Below are positions 32,054 to 42,988 of a stretch of DNA of 64,000 bases, piece after piece. The position numbers were made by a program, and so were the translations under genes. Under the pieces are notes generated by a model. The model did no database searches. It was not told the origin of the DNA and saw nothing but the letters and a program-made list of their open reading frames with translations. How positions within the stretch are numbered: the first letter of the stretch is position 1; the number at the start of each line of letters is the position of its first letter. The stretch is from Cololabis saira (Eukaryota > Chordata > Actinopteri > Beloniformes > Belonidae): contig NC_084590.1 of the NCBI RefSeq assembly GCF_033807715.1, forward strand, positions 8,570,327 to 8,634,326, written 5' to 3'.

Positions 32054-33928
32054 TGGAGCTAGAACAGTCTCATAATACACAAATGCACGGGACAAGTTTT
32101 ACAAATGCACAGACAGATTTGCAAATACACACACGGTTTCACACGTGCACAGAACAATTCACACGTGCGTAGGACAAGATATACAAATGTATTTTTGATG
32201 CACACACAAATATAACCTGATTTACAAACGTTTTTTTGTCTGTGAGCTGCGCTAGATTTGTGTGTGACTTTTGAGACTCCCCTGACCTCCCCCGAACTAC
32301 AAATATGTTTTTTTTAACACGGAAGGATCTGCAACCAATCAGATATATTCCTTTGTTTCAGCCAATCATAAGAGCGCACCCACGTGGGGGAAGCAGCGCA
32401 GTGGATAAAACACGATTTACTCTAAACCAATCAGATTAAAGGGGCGGATACACCTGCTGTTTCAACTGCGTTAGCACCGTTCACTTAGAAAAGTGATTCA
32501 TATTTCGAGTTGGTGGAGTAAAGATAAATAAACATCAACAGGAGATAAAAGATAAATAAACAGGATGGAGAGGAGATCACTGCTCTGATTTTCTTGTGAG
32601 CTCGGTAAAGAAAACAGCGCGATCTGAGATGGTTTGTCGGGCTGTTCAACCAGAGCCGTCGGGACTGGAGAGCTCTTAGTCCTGCCGATGCAGCAACTGA
32701 TGATGAGAAACAGCGGAGATATTTATGTATTTGCTCCGTTTGGTTTGACTACGTGTTACATGGGATTGTCCCGCTGATTCAGAACCAGACAGACCGCAGA
32801 GCTGCTGCGTCTGTCTGACGGGACGAGCAGCAGCGCACATGTCAGGAGATTAATTTACCGAAATATCTGGAGTAAAGTCGGTATCAGTCGACTGATAACC
32901 GAAGAACCTCTGTATCCAGCTCAGATGTTTGATGATCGGTGGGTAAACCCCCCGAACAGCATCATCACGGCTGCATCTTCCCATGAGCATGACTCTCTGC
33001 ACCGGGAATGTGTTGATCTGCCACCGCTGTTTTGACACATGTTTGTCTCTGTGTGGTGGCGATGTCACATCATAAATGTGAGGATAACAGCTGCTTGTTT
33101 CTGACCTCCACGTCTGGTCACTGTGGTCAGCTGGTGTCTGACCGGGACCAGCGCCACTCGCGGCCAGAGCCAGAACGAGACTGCAGCAATATTCGCCCCC
33201 GTCATTTGACGCGTCAACAGGCTCGTTCTCCTGAAAGACACCTGTAGTTCAAATACAGAAATATCTCTGCTGTTTCTCATCATCAGTTGCTGCATCGGCT
33301 GGACTAAGAGTGCAGTCTCCCGACGGCTCTGGTTGAACGGCCCCACAAACCATCTCAGATCGCGCTGTTTTCTTTACCAAGATCACAAAAAAATCAGAGC
33401 AGTGATCTCCTCTCCATCCTGTTTATTTATCTTTTATCTCCTCTTGCTGTTTATTTATCTTTACTCCACCAACTCCAAATATTAATCACTTTTCTAAGTG
33501 AACGGCGCTAACGCAGTTCAAACAGCAGGTGTATCCGCCCCTTTAATCTGATTGGTTTACGAGTAAATCGTCCCCCACGTGGGTAGCACTCTTATGATTT
33601 GCTGGAACAGGAAGACATCTGATTGGTTGCAGATCCTTCTGTGTTAAAAAAAAAATGTATTTGTGGATCGAGTCCAATACATCCATGATTGAGTCACGTC
33701 AGGGGAGTCTCAAAAGTCACACAAATCCAGCGCAGCTCACAGACAAAAAAATGTTTGTAAATCAGGTTATATTTGTGTGTGCATCAAAGATACATTTGTA
33801 TATCTTGTCCTACGCACGTGTGAATTGTTCTGTGCACGTGTGAAACGGTGTGTGTATTTGCAAATCGGTCTGTGCATTTGTAAAACTTGTCCTGTGCATT
33901 TGTCAATTATGAGACTGTTCTAGCTCCA
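32054..33928. mobile_element. Giant foldback element, arms about 680 bp, TA flanks
   Basis: TGGAGCTAGAACAGTCTCAT at 32054 is mirrored by ATGAGACTGTTCTAGCTCCA ending at 33928, with TA on both sides. The mirror continues inward with small differences through TTTACAAATGCACAGAC, AAGTGATT/AATCACTT, GATAAATAAACAGGATGGAG and GCCGATGCAGCAACTGATGA to about 32735 on the left and 33257 on the right. About 520 bases of single-copy spacer remain. There is no long reading frame. TA target and long inverted ends would suit a Tc1/mariner-group or foldback element; the superfamily is open. Confidence 0.85.
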
Positions 33929-34910
33929 TACTTTTTCAACCAAAAATTAAACCAAACTTAAGTTGTTGGACAGACAGCTGGTACATTTACTCTAGAAGAC
34001 TGTAATGTGGGTAATTTCTCAACACTAAGGAAATCTTATTTGGCTGTCCTTTAATATTAACAGTTGTTTGTACAACTGTGATTATTTACACTCATTAAGG
34101 TGTGTCTTGATTGTAGACTTTGACAATGATGGCTCTACCTTCTGATGTTGAGTAGGGATTGTTCTACACTAAGGATTCTACCTCAGTTGTCTTTTATGGT
34201 CTTAGGGCCTGATTTACTAAAGGTTTGCGTGTGTAAAAACGTGTGCAAACTTGACATCACCCGCAAACCAATGTGCCAGCTGATCTACTAACAGCGTGCA
34301 AAGAGGACTGCGTCTCTCAAATGCGCAAAATAGCACACGCAATCCATTTAGTACTTTTGCCCTGATGAATAATCAATATGGGGCGTACCCAGCAGAAATC
34401 ACTAAATACTGGGAGGGGAAGATGCAAATTGGTCCATTTACCACGCGCAATGAGATTTACCAAGCCTGAAAGTAATTGCGCGTATTGTGATTGCGTCTGT
34501 ATTTAATACGTGTGAAAGGAAGGTGCTAATCTGCTGCTGCTGTTATTGTGGCAAGGAGATCCAAAATCAAAGAATACGCAGAGAGAGAGTCTTTATTCTG
34601 CTGCATGCTATTTTAAAAATGGTTGCACAAGTTTTATTAAAGGCCACTTTTTCTTTAGTTCTTCGCCTTATATCTTGCCACCTTCTCTTATTGTGCCCCC
34701 CTCCACTCGCCCACAAGCAGGCCAAGCCTTTGTGCTAAACTTTGTATTTTATTGATTACTTATCTTATTGAACGTGAAATCATCCTTCGTACATTACATT
34801 TAATTAAAACCCGTGCTTATTAATCACAAAACACAGGTTAAACATCATGACCAAATCCGCTCCGACCCGGTGTATCAGTGATCAGCGCAGAGACTGTAGC
34901 TTCGCCTGAA

Positions 34911-35023
34911 TTATGGTTCTGCGTTAAATCGACAGCGTAGCCGACGCGTAGGGTCGCGGTGCGGTGTGCGTCGCCGCGTACCCTACGCCGTCGGTTCTGC
35001 GTTGGTGTGACGCGGAACCATAA
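34911..35023. mobile_element. Short foldback MITE nested in the Harbinger element
   Basis: TTATGGTTCTGCGTTAAATC on the left, TGACGCGGAACCATAA on the right. Diverged arms around a CG-rich loop. Confidence 0.8.
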
Positions 35024-35440
35024 ATCAGCCAATCAGGGAGCAAGGGGTATGGGGAGCTGGGTTGATGTTGATCTGCGGACAAAACTTATTAAGGAGCATC
35101 AAACTCACTCTTATCTACGCGGAAATAACGCTAAAATATAAAGAAGGCTTCCCAAAGTGTGATCTATGGTGAAATAGGAAAATTAAGATGTGCAACTCTT
35201 CTAGGTGACACGTGCATTTAATTGACTTCATGGCGCCAGCCTTGGCGTTTATTATTACGCAAATGTGGAATGTTTGGGTCTGTCTAATTTCGTCAAATTA
35301 AATTTGGAGATTCACTGTTCACATTTTTATGTGTATGCGTTGTATGAGAGAGAGATGGAGAGGGCGAGGGAGGGAGGGAGAGACGTGGCTTGTACGTTGT
35401 TGTTTTTTGTTTTTTTGCAGTTTGGGTGCACAATACACTT

Positions 35441-35462
35441 GTGTGTGTGTGTGTGTGTGTGT
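35441..35462. repeat. (GT)n microsatellite
   Basis: Eleven GT units inside the Harbinger element. Confidence 0.9.
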
Positions 35463-35529
35463 ATTAAAAAGAGATTTTGCAGTATGTTGTGTAATTGAAA
35501 CTGGTTTGCTGTGATCGTTGATGGCAAAC

Positions 35530-35856
35530 TCATATTAAGCATTTACATCGCTGGTTATTATGTGCCCCCCAATTAGATCTGTTCTGCCGCCGACTCTGTT
35601 TTAACCTCATCTGCCGTTCTTTTTGTCTTATAACTGCATTTATTCTATCGCAGATTTTCTCCGATATTGCGTTTCTTTTGGTAATGTTTAAATGTCTTTG
35701 CTGTAGTTCATGAATGTGTTTATTTGCCTCTTCCACTAACATTTGTAACTCCACCGCGTCAAATTTCATTTTGCGCTTGCGACTATATCCTGCTTTCCAT
35801 CCACTCTCCATGGCGCAAAGTTTGCGCCGCAAACCGTAAGACGCGCAACACCTCAT
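35530..35856 (-). pseudogene. Harbinger Myb/SANT-like DNA-binding protein, truncated
   Basis: From the ATG at 35856 the product contains MESGWKAGYSRKRKMKFDAV, then LVEEANKHIHELQQ and NITKRNAISEKICDRINAV. This is the trihelix-like N-terminal fold of the accessory protein that, in Harbinger elements, carries the transposase into the nucleus and to the element ends. The tryptophan normally seen in 'NAIWEKI' is Ser here, and after RINAV the sequence becomes low-complexity and stops. It is therefore a damaged copy. Confidence 0.75.
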
Positions 35857-36000
35857 TTAAATACTGCTGTTTGGACCTGTTATCAATTGCGCACACAATC
35901 TTAGTTGATCACCCGCAACACACAACAACAGCACGCGCAAACTTTTTCAGTGCACACGCAATTTAGTACTCTTTATTTAGGATCTTAGTAAATCGGGCCC

Positions 36001-36256
36001 TTAGTGTCTATTTTTGTGGTTAGGACCACCAATGCTTACCCGCTACAGAAATATGCACCAATTTAGGCCTTCGCTATCAACCGGTGGTCCGCGGCCCTCT
36101 GGTGGTCCGTGACGGTATTGCAGGTGGTCCGTGAAATTGTAAATGGAAAACAATAATAATTTAAAATTAAAGCTGCTTACCTCCTAGGTCAATAATACTA
36201 TAAAAAGTGCCTTTGCTGTTCACATAAAACTCAACGTATCATCATAAGCATATCAG
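36001..36256. other. Fragment resembling a hAT terminus
   Basis: TGGTCCGCGGCCCTCTGGTGG with repeated GGTGGTCCGTG near 36090-36135 resembles the subterminal part of Charlie-type elements. No partner end seen. Confidence 0.3.
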
Positions 36257-37442
36257 AAATGACACCATACACGACTCTATGTCAAACCATTCAAAGGTTA
36301 TTGCAGAAAATAGGAACTATCACATATCGACCAATCAGATGAAGGGGTGGGGCTAATTCATGCCAATGAAGGTCAAGTACTCAAAACCGAGTCCGATGAC
36401 ACCACCCACAAGTCTTTATGTCAAACCATTCAAAAGTTATAGCAGAAAGTAGGAACCATCAAATATGGACAAATCAGATGAAGGGGGGGCGCGCTTTTTG
36501 GTGTCTATCGTTGCCACGGTTACGCTTTTGACTGAAAAGTAATGCGCGTCGTCGCAGGATCTAGACGCACATTTTGATGTATAACACACCTGGGTGCACG
36601 TTACGGTTCAGGCTGCATTCACAGCTGAAGAAGTGGCATAAATTGCGCCAAAATTACACGATTAATTAAAAATGGCCGACTTCCTGTTCGGTTTCGGCCA
36701 TGGCGCCAAGAGACTTTTCTTTAAAGGAGCTGTATGTAAGAGCAATAATAAAACGAATCATAAAATGACCCCGATATGTCAACAGACATTTAAAAATCAT
36801 GTTAATTTCAAATACTTATGTCACTGACAACAGCACTCAAGTCAGGATATTCCAGTTTAAAAAGAGGAGTTGCAGCCCTCAACTGATGTTTATGTTGTCA
36901 TTTTTTGTTTTGGTCTGAAGCTCCACCTCCATCTCCCAATCACCAAGTCAGTATTGTTTCGGCATCCGGGTTGCCAGCTCGGCTCTAATTATGGCAGCCA
37001 TGGCAGCCTACGTTCCTGCTGCATTCTGCAGCCTACCTGGCAACCTCTGGTCGGGGGGAGGAGGGGGAGGGTACACGCCACTCAACAATATTTTGAAAGT
37101 GACTGCAGTACCAGTTTTGGCCATTTCTTACAGACGGCTCCTTTAAGTTGTGCCATGCTACAGGTGTGTACCGATTTTCATGCATGTACGTCAAACCGTA
37201 TTGTGGGACTTGAGGCACAAAGTTTTCTTGGGGGCGCTGTTGAGCCGTTACGCCACGCCCATTAATGCAAACCATTAAATATCACATTTTTCGCCAGGCC
37301 TGGCTTGATGCAAAATTTGGTGACTTTTGGGGCACGTTTAGTGGGGCAAAAAGGCCCTCATTTCGTCGGAAGAAAAATAAAAACAAGGACAATTCCTACA
37401 GATACAAATAGCGCCTTTGCACTGTCAGTGCTCGGGCCCTAA
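36257..37442 (+). mobile_element. Helitron-like element, copy 2, with 3' hairpin and CTAA end
   Basis: The internal unit (ACCAATCAGATGAAGGGG and others) occurs twice. The distal block GCCACGCCCATTAATGC is shared with the other copies. The 3' end has a hairpin GCACT-GTC-AGTGC at 37419-37431, then TCGGGCC and CTAA at 37439-37442 followed by T. That is the layout of a Helitron terminus (hairpin, then CTRR, inserted before T). No Rep/helicase gene, so non-autonomous. A TTAA-flanked MITE is inserted at 36725-37142. Confidence 0.6.
36725..37142. mobile_element. TTAA-flanked MITE, copy A
   Basis: TTAA at 36721-36724 and 37143-37146. Ends AGGAGCTGTATGTAAG and CTTACAGACGGCTCCT are inverted. The second copy at 39450-41006 has the same order of sequence but carries a LINE insertion and a 50-bp array. 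Confidence 0.8.
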
Positions 37443-37819
37443 TAAATAAAAAAAAGAATTATTTCTACAGCACATAAAACACATAAAGTAAGCATGCTTT
37501 GAAGGGAGCGTGTGCACTTTCGTGGACCAGCCTGGAGATGGAGCAGTCAGCTCGGGCTCTCAGGCTGGTTTATTGTCCCCGAAACAGCCAGATACTCTCC
37601 TACCAAGATAGTCAAGTTAACAGGTGAAAACAAATATTGTATGGAAACAGTGTATTCGGTTTTCAAAATAAGAGATCGAAAAGAGTTTCAACTGCCAAGC
37701 TGTTCACCTTGGTCTCTTAAAATATCTAATCATATTCACCTTCAATTGCATCTCAAAATGTTCTCATTCATTTTAAAACATGGATGTAACATGGACTGCC
37801 GATGGTTATCTTCTTGATG
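37443..37819. other. Unassigned sequence
   Basis: No recognised gene or element. Confidence 0.25.
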
Positions 37820-39105
37820 TCTGATTTTGGGCATGTGGCAGGGGTTTTGACTTCTCCGGTGCTTTTAACACCATCCAGCCATCGCTGCTCAGGGGAAACT
37901 GGAGGAAGCAGGAGTGGACTGTCACCTGGCTGCATGGACCATTGACTACCTCACCAACAGGCCACAGTACGTGAGGCTCCGCAACTGTGTGTCTGATGTG
38001 GTGGTCTGCAGCACGGGGGCCCCGCAGGGTACAGTGCTCACTCCATTCCTCTTCACACTATACACCTCAGATTTCCACCACAACACACACTCCTGTCATC
38101 TCCAGAAGTTTTCCGATGACTCCGCCATCGTGGGACGCGTGTCCAGGGGGGACGATCTGGAGTACAGGGGGGTTATCGCCGACTTCGTCACATGGTGCGA
38201 ACGGAACCATCTGCGCATCAACACCAGCAAGACGAAGGAGGTGGTGATCGACTTCGGCAGGAACCCTCTGCCTCTTGCACCGGTGAACATCCAGGGGCTG
38301 GACATTGAGACGGTGGAGGAGTACAAGTACCTGGGTGTTACCTGGAGGAGTATAAGTACCTGAGTGTTCACCTCAACAACAAACTGGACTGGTCACACAA
38401 CACAGACGCCCTGTACAAGATGGGCCAGAGTCGACTCCACCTGCTGAGGAGACTGAGGTACGTCTGCCATATTCTATGCAGTGGTCTGCTGGAGCTGCGG
38501 GAGCTCGGAGAGAGAGAGGAAGAGACTGAACCGACTGGTCAGGAGGGCTGGCTCGGTTCTTGGTTGTGCTCTGGACTCTGCCGAGGAGGTGGGTGAGAGG
38601 AGGATGCTGGTCCAGCTGAACTCCATCATGGACAACCCCTCTCACCCCCTACATGACACTGTGGGAGCATCAGCAGCTCCTTCAGCCAAAGACTGCTCCT
38701 CTCGCGCTGCAAGAAACGCTACCGCAGGTCCTTCATCCCCACAGCCATCAGACTCAATAATAACCAACTGTAGCCACCCGAGTGCAATAACCTGTTTCTC
38801 TGAAAGTGCAATAATCTTCTCCCTCCAAATACCTCACTGACATTTTTGCACATATATTTTTGCACACATGTATATAGTGTTCGTTTTTTATTTTAGTATT
38901 TCTTTTGTACATTGCTCTTATTTTATATTGCTTTCTTTTATTATTTAGCTATTTTTTGGTTATTTTTAGGATATACTTTTTTTATATACCTTTCATACTT
39001 TGTGTGTATTTGTATATTTGTTGAGTGTGTATGTTTGCTACTGCACAAGCAAATTTCTCCTCTGTGGGATTAATAAAGTTCTATTCTATTCTATTCTATT
39101 TAGAA
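37820..39105 (+). pseudogene. CR1/Rex1-type LINE fragment, frameshifted
   Basis: Reverse-transcriptase motifs run DFSGAFNTIQPSLL, IDYLTNRPQYVRL, STGAPQGTVLTPFLF, KFSDDSAIVG (catalytic motif; the usual YADD/FADD reads FSDD), then LRINTSKTKEVVIDF. A 29-base duplication near 38317-38372 (TGGAGGAGTACAAGTACCTG copied) shifts the frame. Past it lie RKRLNRLVRRAGSVLG and SIMDNPSHPLHDTVG, the usual C-terminus. The 3' end AATAAAG is followed by a TATTC tail near 39085-39102. The 5' end is truncated. Confidence 0.85.
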
Positions 39106-39566
39106 AGGTATGTATCAAATTATATGTTTGTTGACGATAATCTGATATACTGATGTTATACTATGTTAAACTGTTCATATACATTTGTGTCCTGGCCTGT
39201 GTTGAAAAAAATCAATTTTCTGATTCTAAATCGATTCTCATATTTATTCCTAAAAATCGATTCGCATGTCTAAAGATCGATTTTCATCATTACATTACAA
39301 CTTTTGGTATTTTTTTTGTTTATGCCCAAAAAATTGTTCTTGTGTTGGACACAAGAATAATTGGTGCCATGTTTTTGCCTTTAAATATGTTTAAAGGTAT
39401 GAAAACATTAAAGTTTCCAGTTATAATTGCATAAATTGTCTATATTTAAAGGAGCTGTATGTAAGAGCAATAATAAAACGAATCATAAAATGACCCCGAT
39501 ATGTCAACAGACATTTAAAAATCATGTTCACTGACAACAGCACTCAAGCCAGGATATTCCAGTTTA

Positions 39567-40569
39567 TGCAAGGATCCTGTTTGTGGACTTCAGCTCTGCG
39601 TTCAACACGATCGCTCCCGCAATCCTCCACCAGAAGCTCACCCAGCTCACCGTGCCTGCCCCCACCTGTCAGTGGATTACCAGCTTCCTGAGTGACAGGA
39701 GGCAGCAGGTGAGGCTGGGGAGCATCACATCCAGCACCCGGACCATCAGCACTGGCGCCCCCCAGGGGTGCGTCCTCTCACCACTGCTCTTCTCCCTATA
39801 CACTAACGACTGCACCTCAGGGGACTCGTCTGTGAAGCTCCTGAAGTACGCGGACGACACCACCGTCATCGGCCTGATCCGGGAGGGTGACGAGTCCGCG
39901 TACAGACGGGAGGTGGATCAGCTGGTCCACTGGTGCGGTCGGAACCACCTGGAACTGAACCCGCTCAAGACTGTGGAGTTGACAGTGGACTTCAGGAAAA
40001 ACCCACTGCCACTCCTCCCCCTCACCATCCTCAACAGCACCGTCTCCTCCACAGACTCCTTCAAGTTCCTGGGGTCCACCATCTCCCGGGACCTGAAGTG
40101 GTCCACCCACATCAACTCCATCAGGAAGAAGGCGCAGCAGAGGTTGTATTTCCTGCGGCAGCTCAGGAAGTTCAACCTGAAAAATCATCCAGCACCCTCT
40201 TTAATAATCATGTCTGCCTCACTCTGCTGCACCTCTCACTTTTGTACTTCCTTTTGTATAATTTTTTGTATTTTTTGTATAATTTGTCTGTTAAAATTGT
40301 ATATAGGTTATACTTATACTTTATTCTTATACTTATTCTTATTTTTATTCAGAACTATCCTTCTTTTATCACTACCTCAAACTGCTGCACCTTAAAATGT
40401 TAAAATGTTTATATGTATATAGTAATACCACATTTGTTTATTGTTTATTTGTTTATTGTTTATTTTTTTTTTACTACCAAAGAGCGAAATAACCGAATCA
40501 AATTCCTTGTTGGACAATGTTCGAACCTGGCCAATAAAGCTGATTCTGATTCTGATTCTGATTCTGATT
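39567..40569 (+). pseudogene. 5'-truncated LINE (CR1/L2/Rex1-type) with target duplication
   Basis: Coding is open from the insertion point: RILFVDFSSAFNTIAPAIL, STGAPQGCVLSPLLFSLY, then KYADDTTVIG with the intact catalytic YADD at about 39847. ELNPLKTVELTVDFRKNPLP, FKFLGSTISRDLKW and KKAQQRLYFLRQLRKF follow. The frame then leaves the family pattern, and 'LKNHPAPS' marks a deletion of the C-terminal part. The 3' end has CCAATAAAGC followed by GATTCT repeats. CCAGTTTA flanks both sides (39559-39566, 40570-40577). Confidence 0.88.
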
Positions 40570-40632
40570 CCAGTTTAAAAAGAGGAGTTGCAGCCCTCAA
40601 CTGATGTTTATGTTGTCATTTTTTGTTTTGGT

Positions 40633-40832
40633 CTGAAGCTCCACCCTCCACCTATCTCCCAATCACCAAGTCAGTATTGTTTCTGAAGCTCCACCCTCCA
40701 CCTATCTCCCAATCACCAAGTCAGTATTGTTTCTGAAGCTCCACCCTCCACCTATCTCCCAATCACCAAGTCAGTATTGTTTCTGAAGCTCCACCCTCCA
40801 CCTATCTCCCAATCACCAAGTCAGTATTGTTT
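40633..40832. repeat. 50-bp tandem array, four identical units
   Basis: CTGAAGCTCCACCCTCCACC starts at 40633, 40683, 40733 and 40783, each unit 50 bases with no differences seen. Copy A of the MITE (36917) has a single, shorter unit. Confidence 0.97.
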
Positions 40833-41204
40833 CGGCATCCGGGTTGCCAGCTCGGCTCTAGTTATCGCAGAAGCCGCTACGAACGTGTTGGATGAAAAAC
40901 CTGGCAACCTCTGGTCGGGGGGAGGAGGGGGAGGGTACACGCCGCTCAACAATATTTTGAAAGTGACTGCAGTACCAGTTTTGGCCGTTTCTTACAGACG
41001 GCTCCTTTAATTACTTTATAGGCCTATACTGTCTTGCAGTTACATTTGCATAAAATGCTAAAAAAATAAATTCTCAAAAAAAAAACAAATAAACTGAAAA
41101 TGGAAAAAATTTAAACGGAATAAAACTGATTTTGTACGTCGAATCGATTCTTGACATTTGAATCGACTCTTGAATCGACTCCCAGCCCTATTTGTGTCCC
41201 ATTC

Positions 41205-41387
41205 GTGCTGATCCAGATGAAGACGTGGCAGCGCGTTAGTCTTTTATTTTGGAGGCTCCGCGGAAGTGCCGCCGTGGCTGCGCAGGCGCGGCGCCAGCTT
41301 GATGCAGGACTCGGTCCCCCGTAGGAACCGGAGCTGCTTTAAGTATGAAATCCAGCTGTGTGGACCCGACAGGCTCAGGTGCTGCAG
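41205..41387 (+). other. pxylp1: Probable non-coding first exon of pxylp1
   Basis: A CpG-rich block (CCGCGGAAGTGCCGCCGTGG, GCGCAGGCGCGGCGCCAGC) ends at GGTGCTGCAG followed by GTAAGAG, a strong donor at 41388. It lies on the + strand 4.6 kb upstream of the first coding exon, where vertebrate pxylp1 has an untranslated leader exon. Its left edge is only set by the end of the hAT element at 41190; no TATA box is seen. An ATG at 41345 would not join in a long frame. This is inferred from CpG content, donor and position only. Confidence 0.4.
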
Positions 41388-41704
41388 GTAAGAGAGGTGG
41401 GGGTGTGGGAATGTGGGGAGAGTTAACCCCGCTCACCCTTTTGCATTGAGGTTATTGTTATTTCATTTTTAAGTCACATTTTGCGACAAGGCGCCTGTTG
41501 ATGTGGCATGTTAAAGTCCTGCTGTGTTCGGAGCTGCTGGAGAATGGTTAGTCCTGCAACAAGTGGAGAGAACCCGGGTCTGAATGCACGGTAGACCATA
41601 ATAATGACCCCTCACTGGGTGATATCGCTGCCTGCAGCACTAATCAGCGCTAGCTGGCCGGGGCTAGCTGTAGTTTTCTCTCCTGATTGTCAGTAAGACT
41701 CTTA

Positions 41705-41833
41705 AAGGCTGATTTATGGTTCTGCGTTAAATCGACGCAGCAACTACGGCGTAGGGTACGCGGCGACGCACTCCGCCGCCTACCTTACGCCGTAGGTTCT
41801 GCGTCGGTGTGACGCGGAACCATAAATGAGCCT
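41705..41833. mobile_element. Short foldback MITE in pxylp1 intron 1, TTA flanks
   Basis: TTA at 41702-41704 and 41834-41836. AAGGCTGATTTATGGTTCTG on the left, GCGGAACCATAAATGAGCCT on the right. Confidence 0.85.
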
Positions 41834-42098
41834 TTACAATGACACGTAGGTGACTGAACTCTCGGGGTTCATCCTCACAAAGGTCAGCGCTCCGTCTCCG
41901 TGTTTACTAAAGTCAACCAGACCCGCTCCTACATTTAAGTGCTTTGTTTCTTTCTTAAACTCGGCCATGCTCCAAATCCCCCGCGGGTTTGGCATAGTTT
42001 GGTTAAGAAACCGGCCAACTAATGTGTTAGTTTTCCTTAAATGTAACATGAAGCAGGTTCACCGGCGTCACATTAATGTGCTGCGGTTTGACCGCGCA

Positions 42099-42102
42099 GC
42101 TC

Positions 42103-42134
<32 letters not shown>

Positions 42135-42220
42135 GGTGTCTGTCTCTCTGGTGTCTGTCCATCTGTTTCTCTGGTGTCTGTCTGTCTGTCTGTCTGTCTG
42201 TCTGGTGTCTGTCTCTCTGG

Positions 42221-42257
<37 letters not shown>

Positions 42258-42362
42258 GGTGTCTGTCTCTCTGGTGTCTGTCTCTCTGGTGTCTGTCCGT
42301 CTGTTTCTCTGGTGTCTGTCTGTCTGTCTGTCTCTCTGGTGTCTGTCCATCTGTTTCTCTGG

Positions 42363-42403
<41 letters not shown>

Positions 42404-42622
42404 GGTGTCTGTCTGTCTGTCTCTCTGGTGTCTGTCCGTCTGTTTCTCTGGTGTCTGTCTGTCTGTCTGTCTCTCTGGTGTCTGTCTGTCTGTTTCTCTG
42501 GTGTCTGTCTGTCTGTCTGTCTGTCTCTCTGGTGTCTGTCTGTCTCTCTGGTGTCTGTCCGTCTGTTTCTCTGGTGTCTGTCTGTCTGTCTGTCTCTCTG
42601 GTGTCTGTCTGTCTGTCTGTCT
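42099..42622. repeat. (CTGT)n-based complex repeat, left block
   Basis: Runs of CTGT interrupted by TCTCTGGTGTCTG at irregular spacing. Cys/Leu/Val frames across it are artefacts. Confidence 0.97.
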
Positions 42623-42950
42623 GATCATCCTGTTGCTGCTTCCACCTGCCTGCTGTGTGCTGCTGACGTCCCCCAGTCTGGTCTTCAGCAGGAGGGTCCC
42701 CCCTTATGATCCAGGTCCTGGTCCAGGTTTCTTCCCTCCTAAAGGGGAGTTTTTCTTGCCACTGTTTGGCTTAAGGTTTTTCTCCCACTAGGGGAGTTTT
42801 TACCTGCCATTGTTTATATAATAATTGCTCGGGGGTTTATATTTATGTTTATGTTTATGTTTATGTTTATGTTCATGTTCTGGATCTCTGGAAAGCGTCT
42901 AGAGATAACATCTGTTGTATTAGACGCTATATAAATAAAATTGAATTGAA

Positions 42951-42952
<2 letters not shown>
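42623..42952 (+). mobile_element. L2-type LINE 3' end inserted within the CTGT repeat
   Basis: CCAGGTTTCTTCCCTCCTAA, GGGAGTTTTTCTTGCCACTG and AAAGCGTCTAGAGATAACAT are followed by TATATAAATAAA and an AATTG tail, the common 3' UTR of fish L2 elements (recalled). CTGT repeats resume on the next base. Confidence 0.75.

Positions 42953-42988
<36 letters not shown>

Larger units (their letters stand above)
34205..36000 (-). mobile_element. Harbinger-type element with TTA target duplication
   Basis: Left GGGCCTGATTTACTAA; right TTAGTAAATCGGGCCC. TTA on both sides (34202-34204, 36001-36003), the Harbinger-type target. It holds a minus-strand Myb/SANT-like fragment and a nested foldback MITE. The DDE transposase gene is missing. 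Confidence 0.85.
39450..41006. mobile_element. TTAA-flanked MITE, copy B, split by a LINE
   Basis: TTAA at 39446-39449 and 41007-41010. Ends AGGAGCTGTATGTAAG and CTTACAGACGGCTCCT as in copy A. It is expanded by a 1.0-kb LINE and by a four-unit tandem array. Confidence 0.85.
39193..41190. mobile_element. hAT MITE containing a MITE containing a LINE
   Basis: Ends TGGCCTGTGTTGAAAA and CTCCCAGCCCTA. The 9 bases TTTGTGTCC occur at 39184-39192 and 41191-41199. Multiple ATCGATT motifs lie near both ends. An uninterrupted relative in the opposite orientation is at about 59704-60395 and shows what the outer element looks like without the inserts. Confidence 0.8.

Noticed and set aside
38373..38645. 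Minus-strand frame opposite the LINE
   Set aside because: Shadow of the plus-strand reverse-transcriptase C-terminus.
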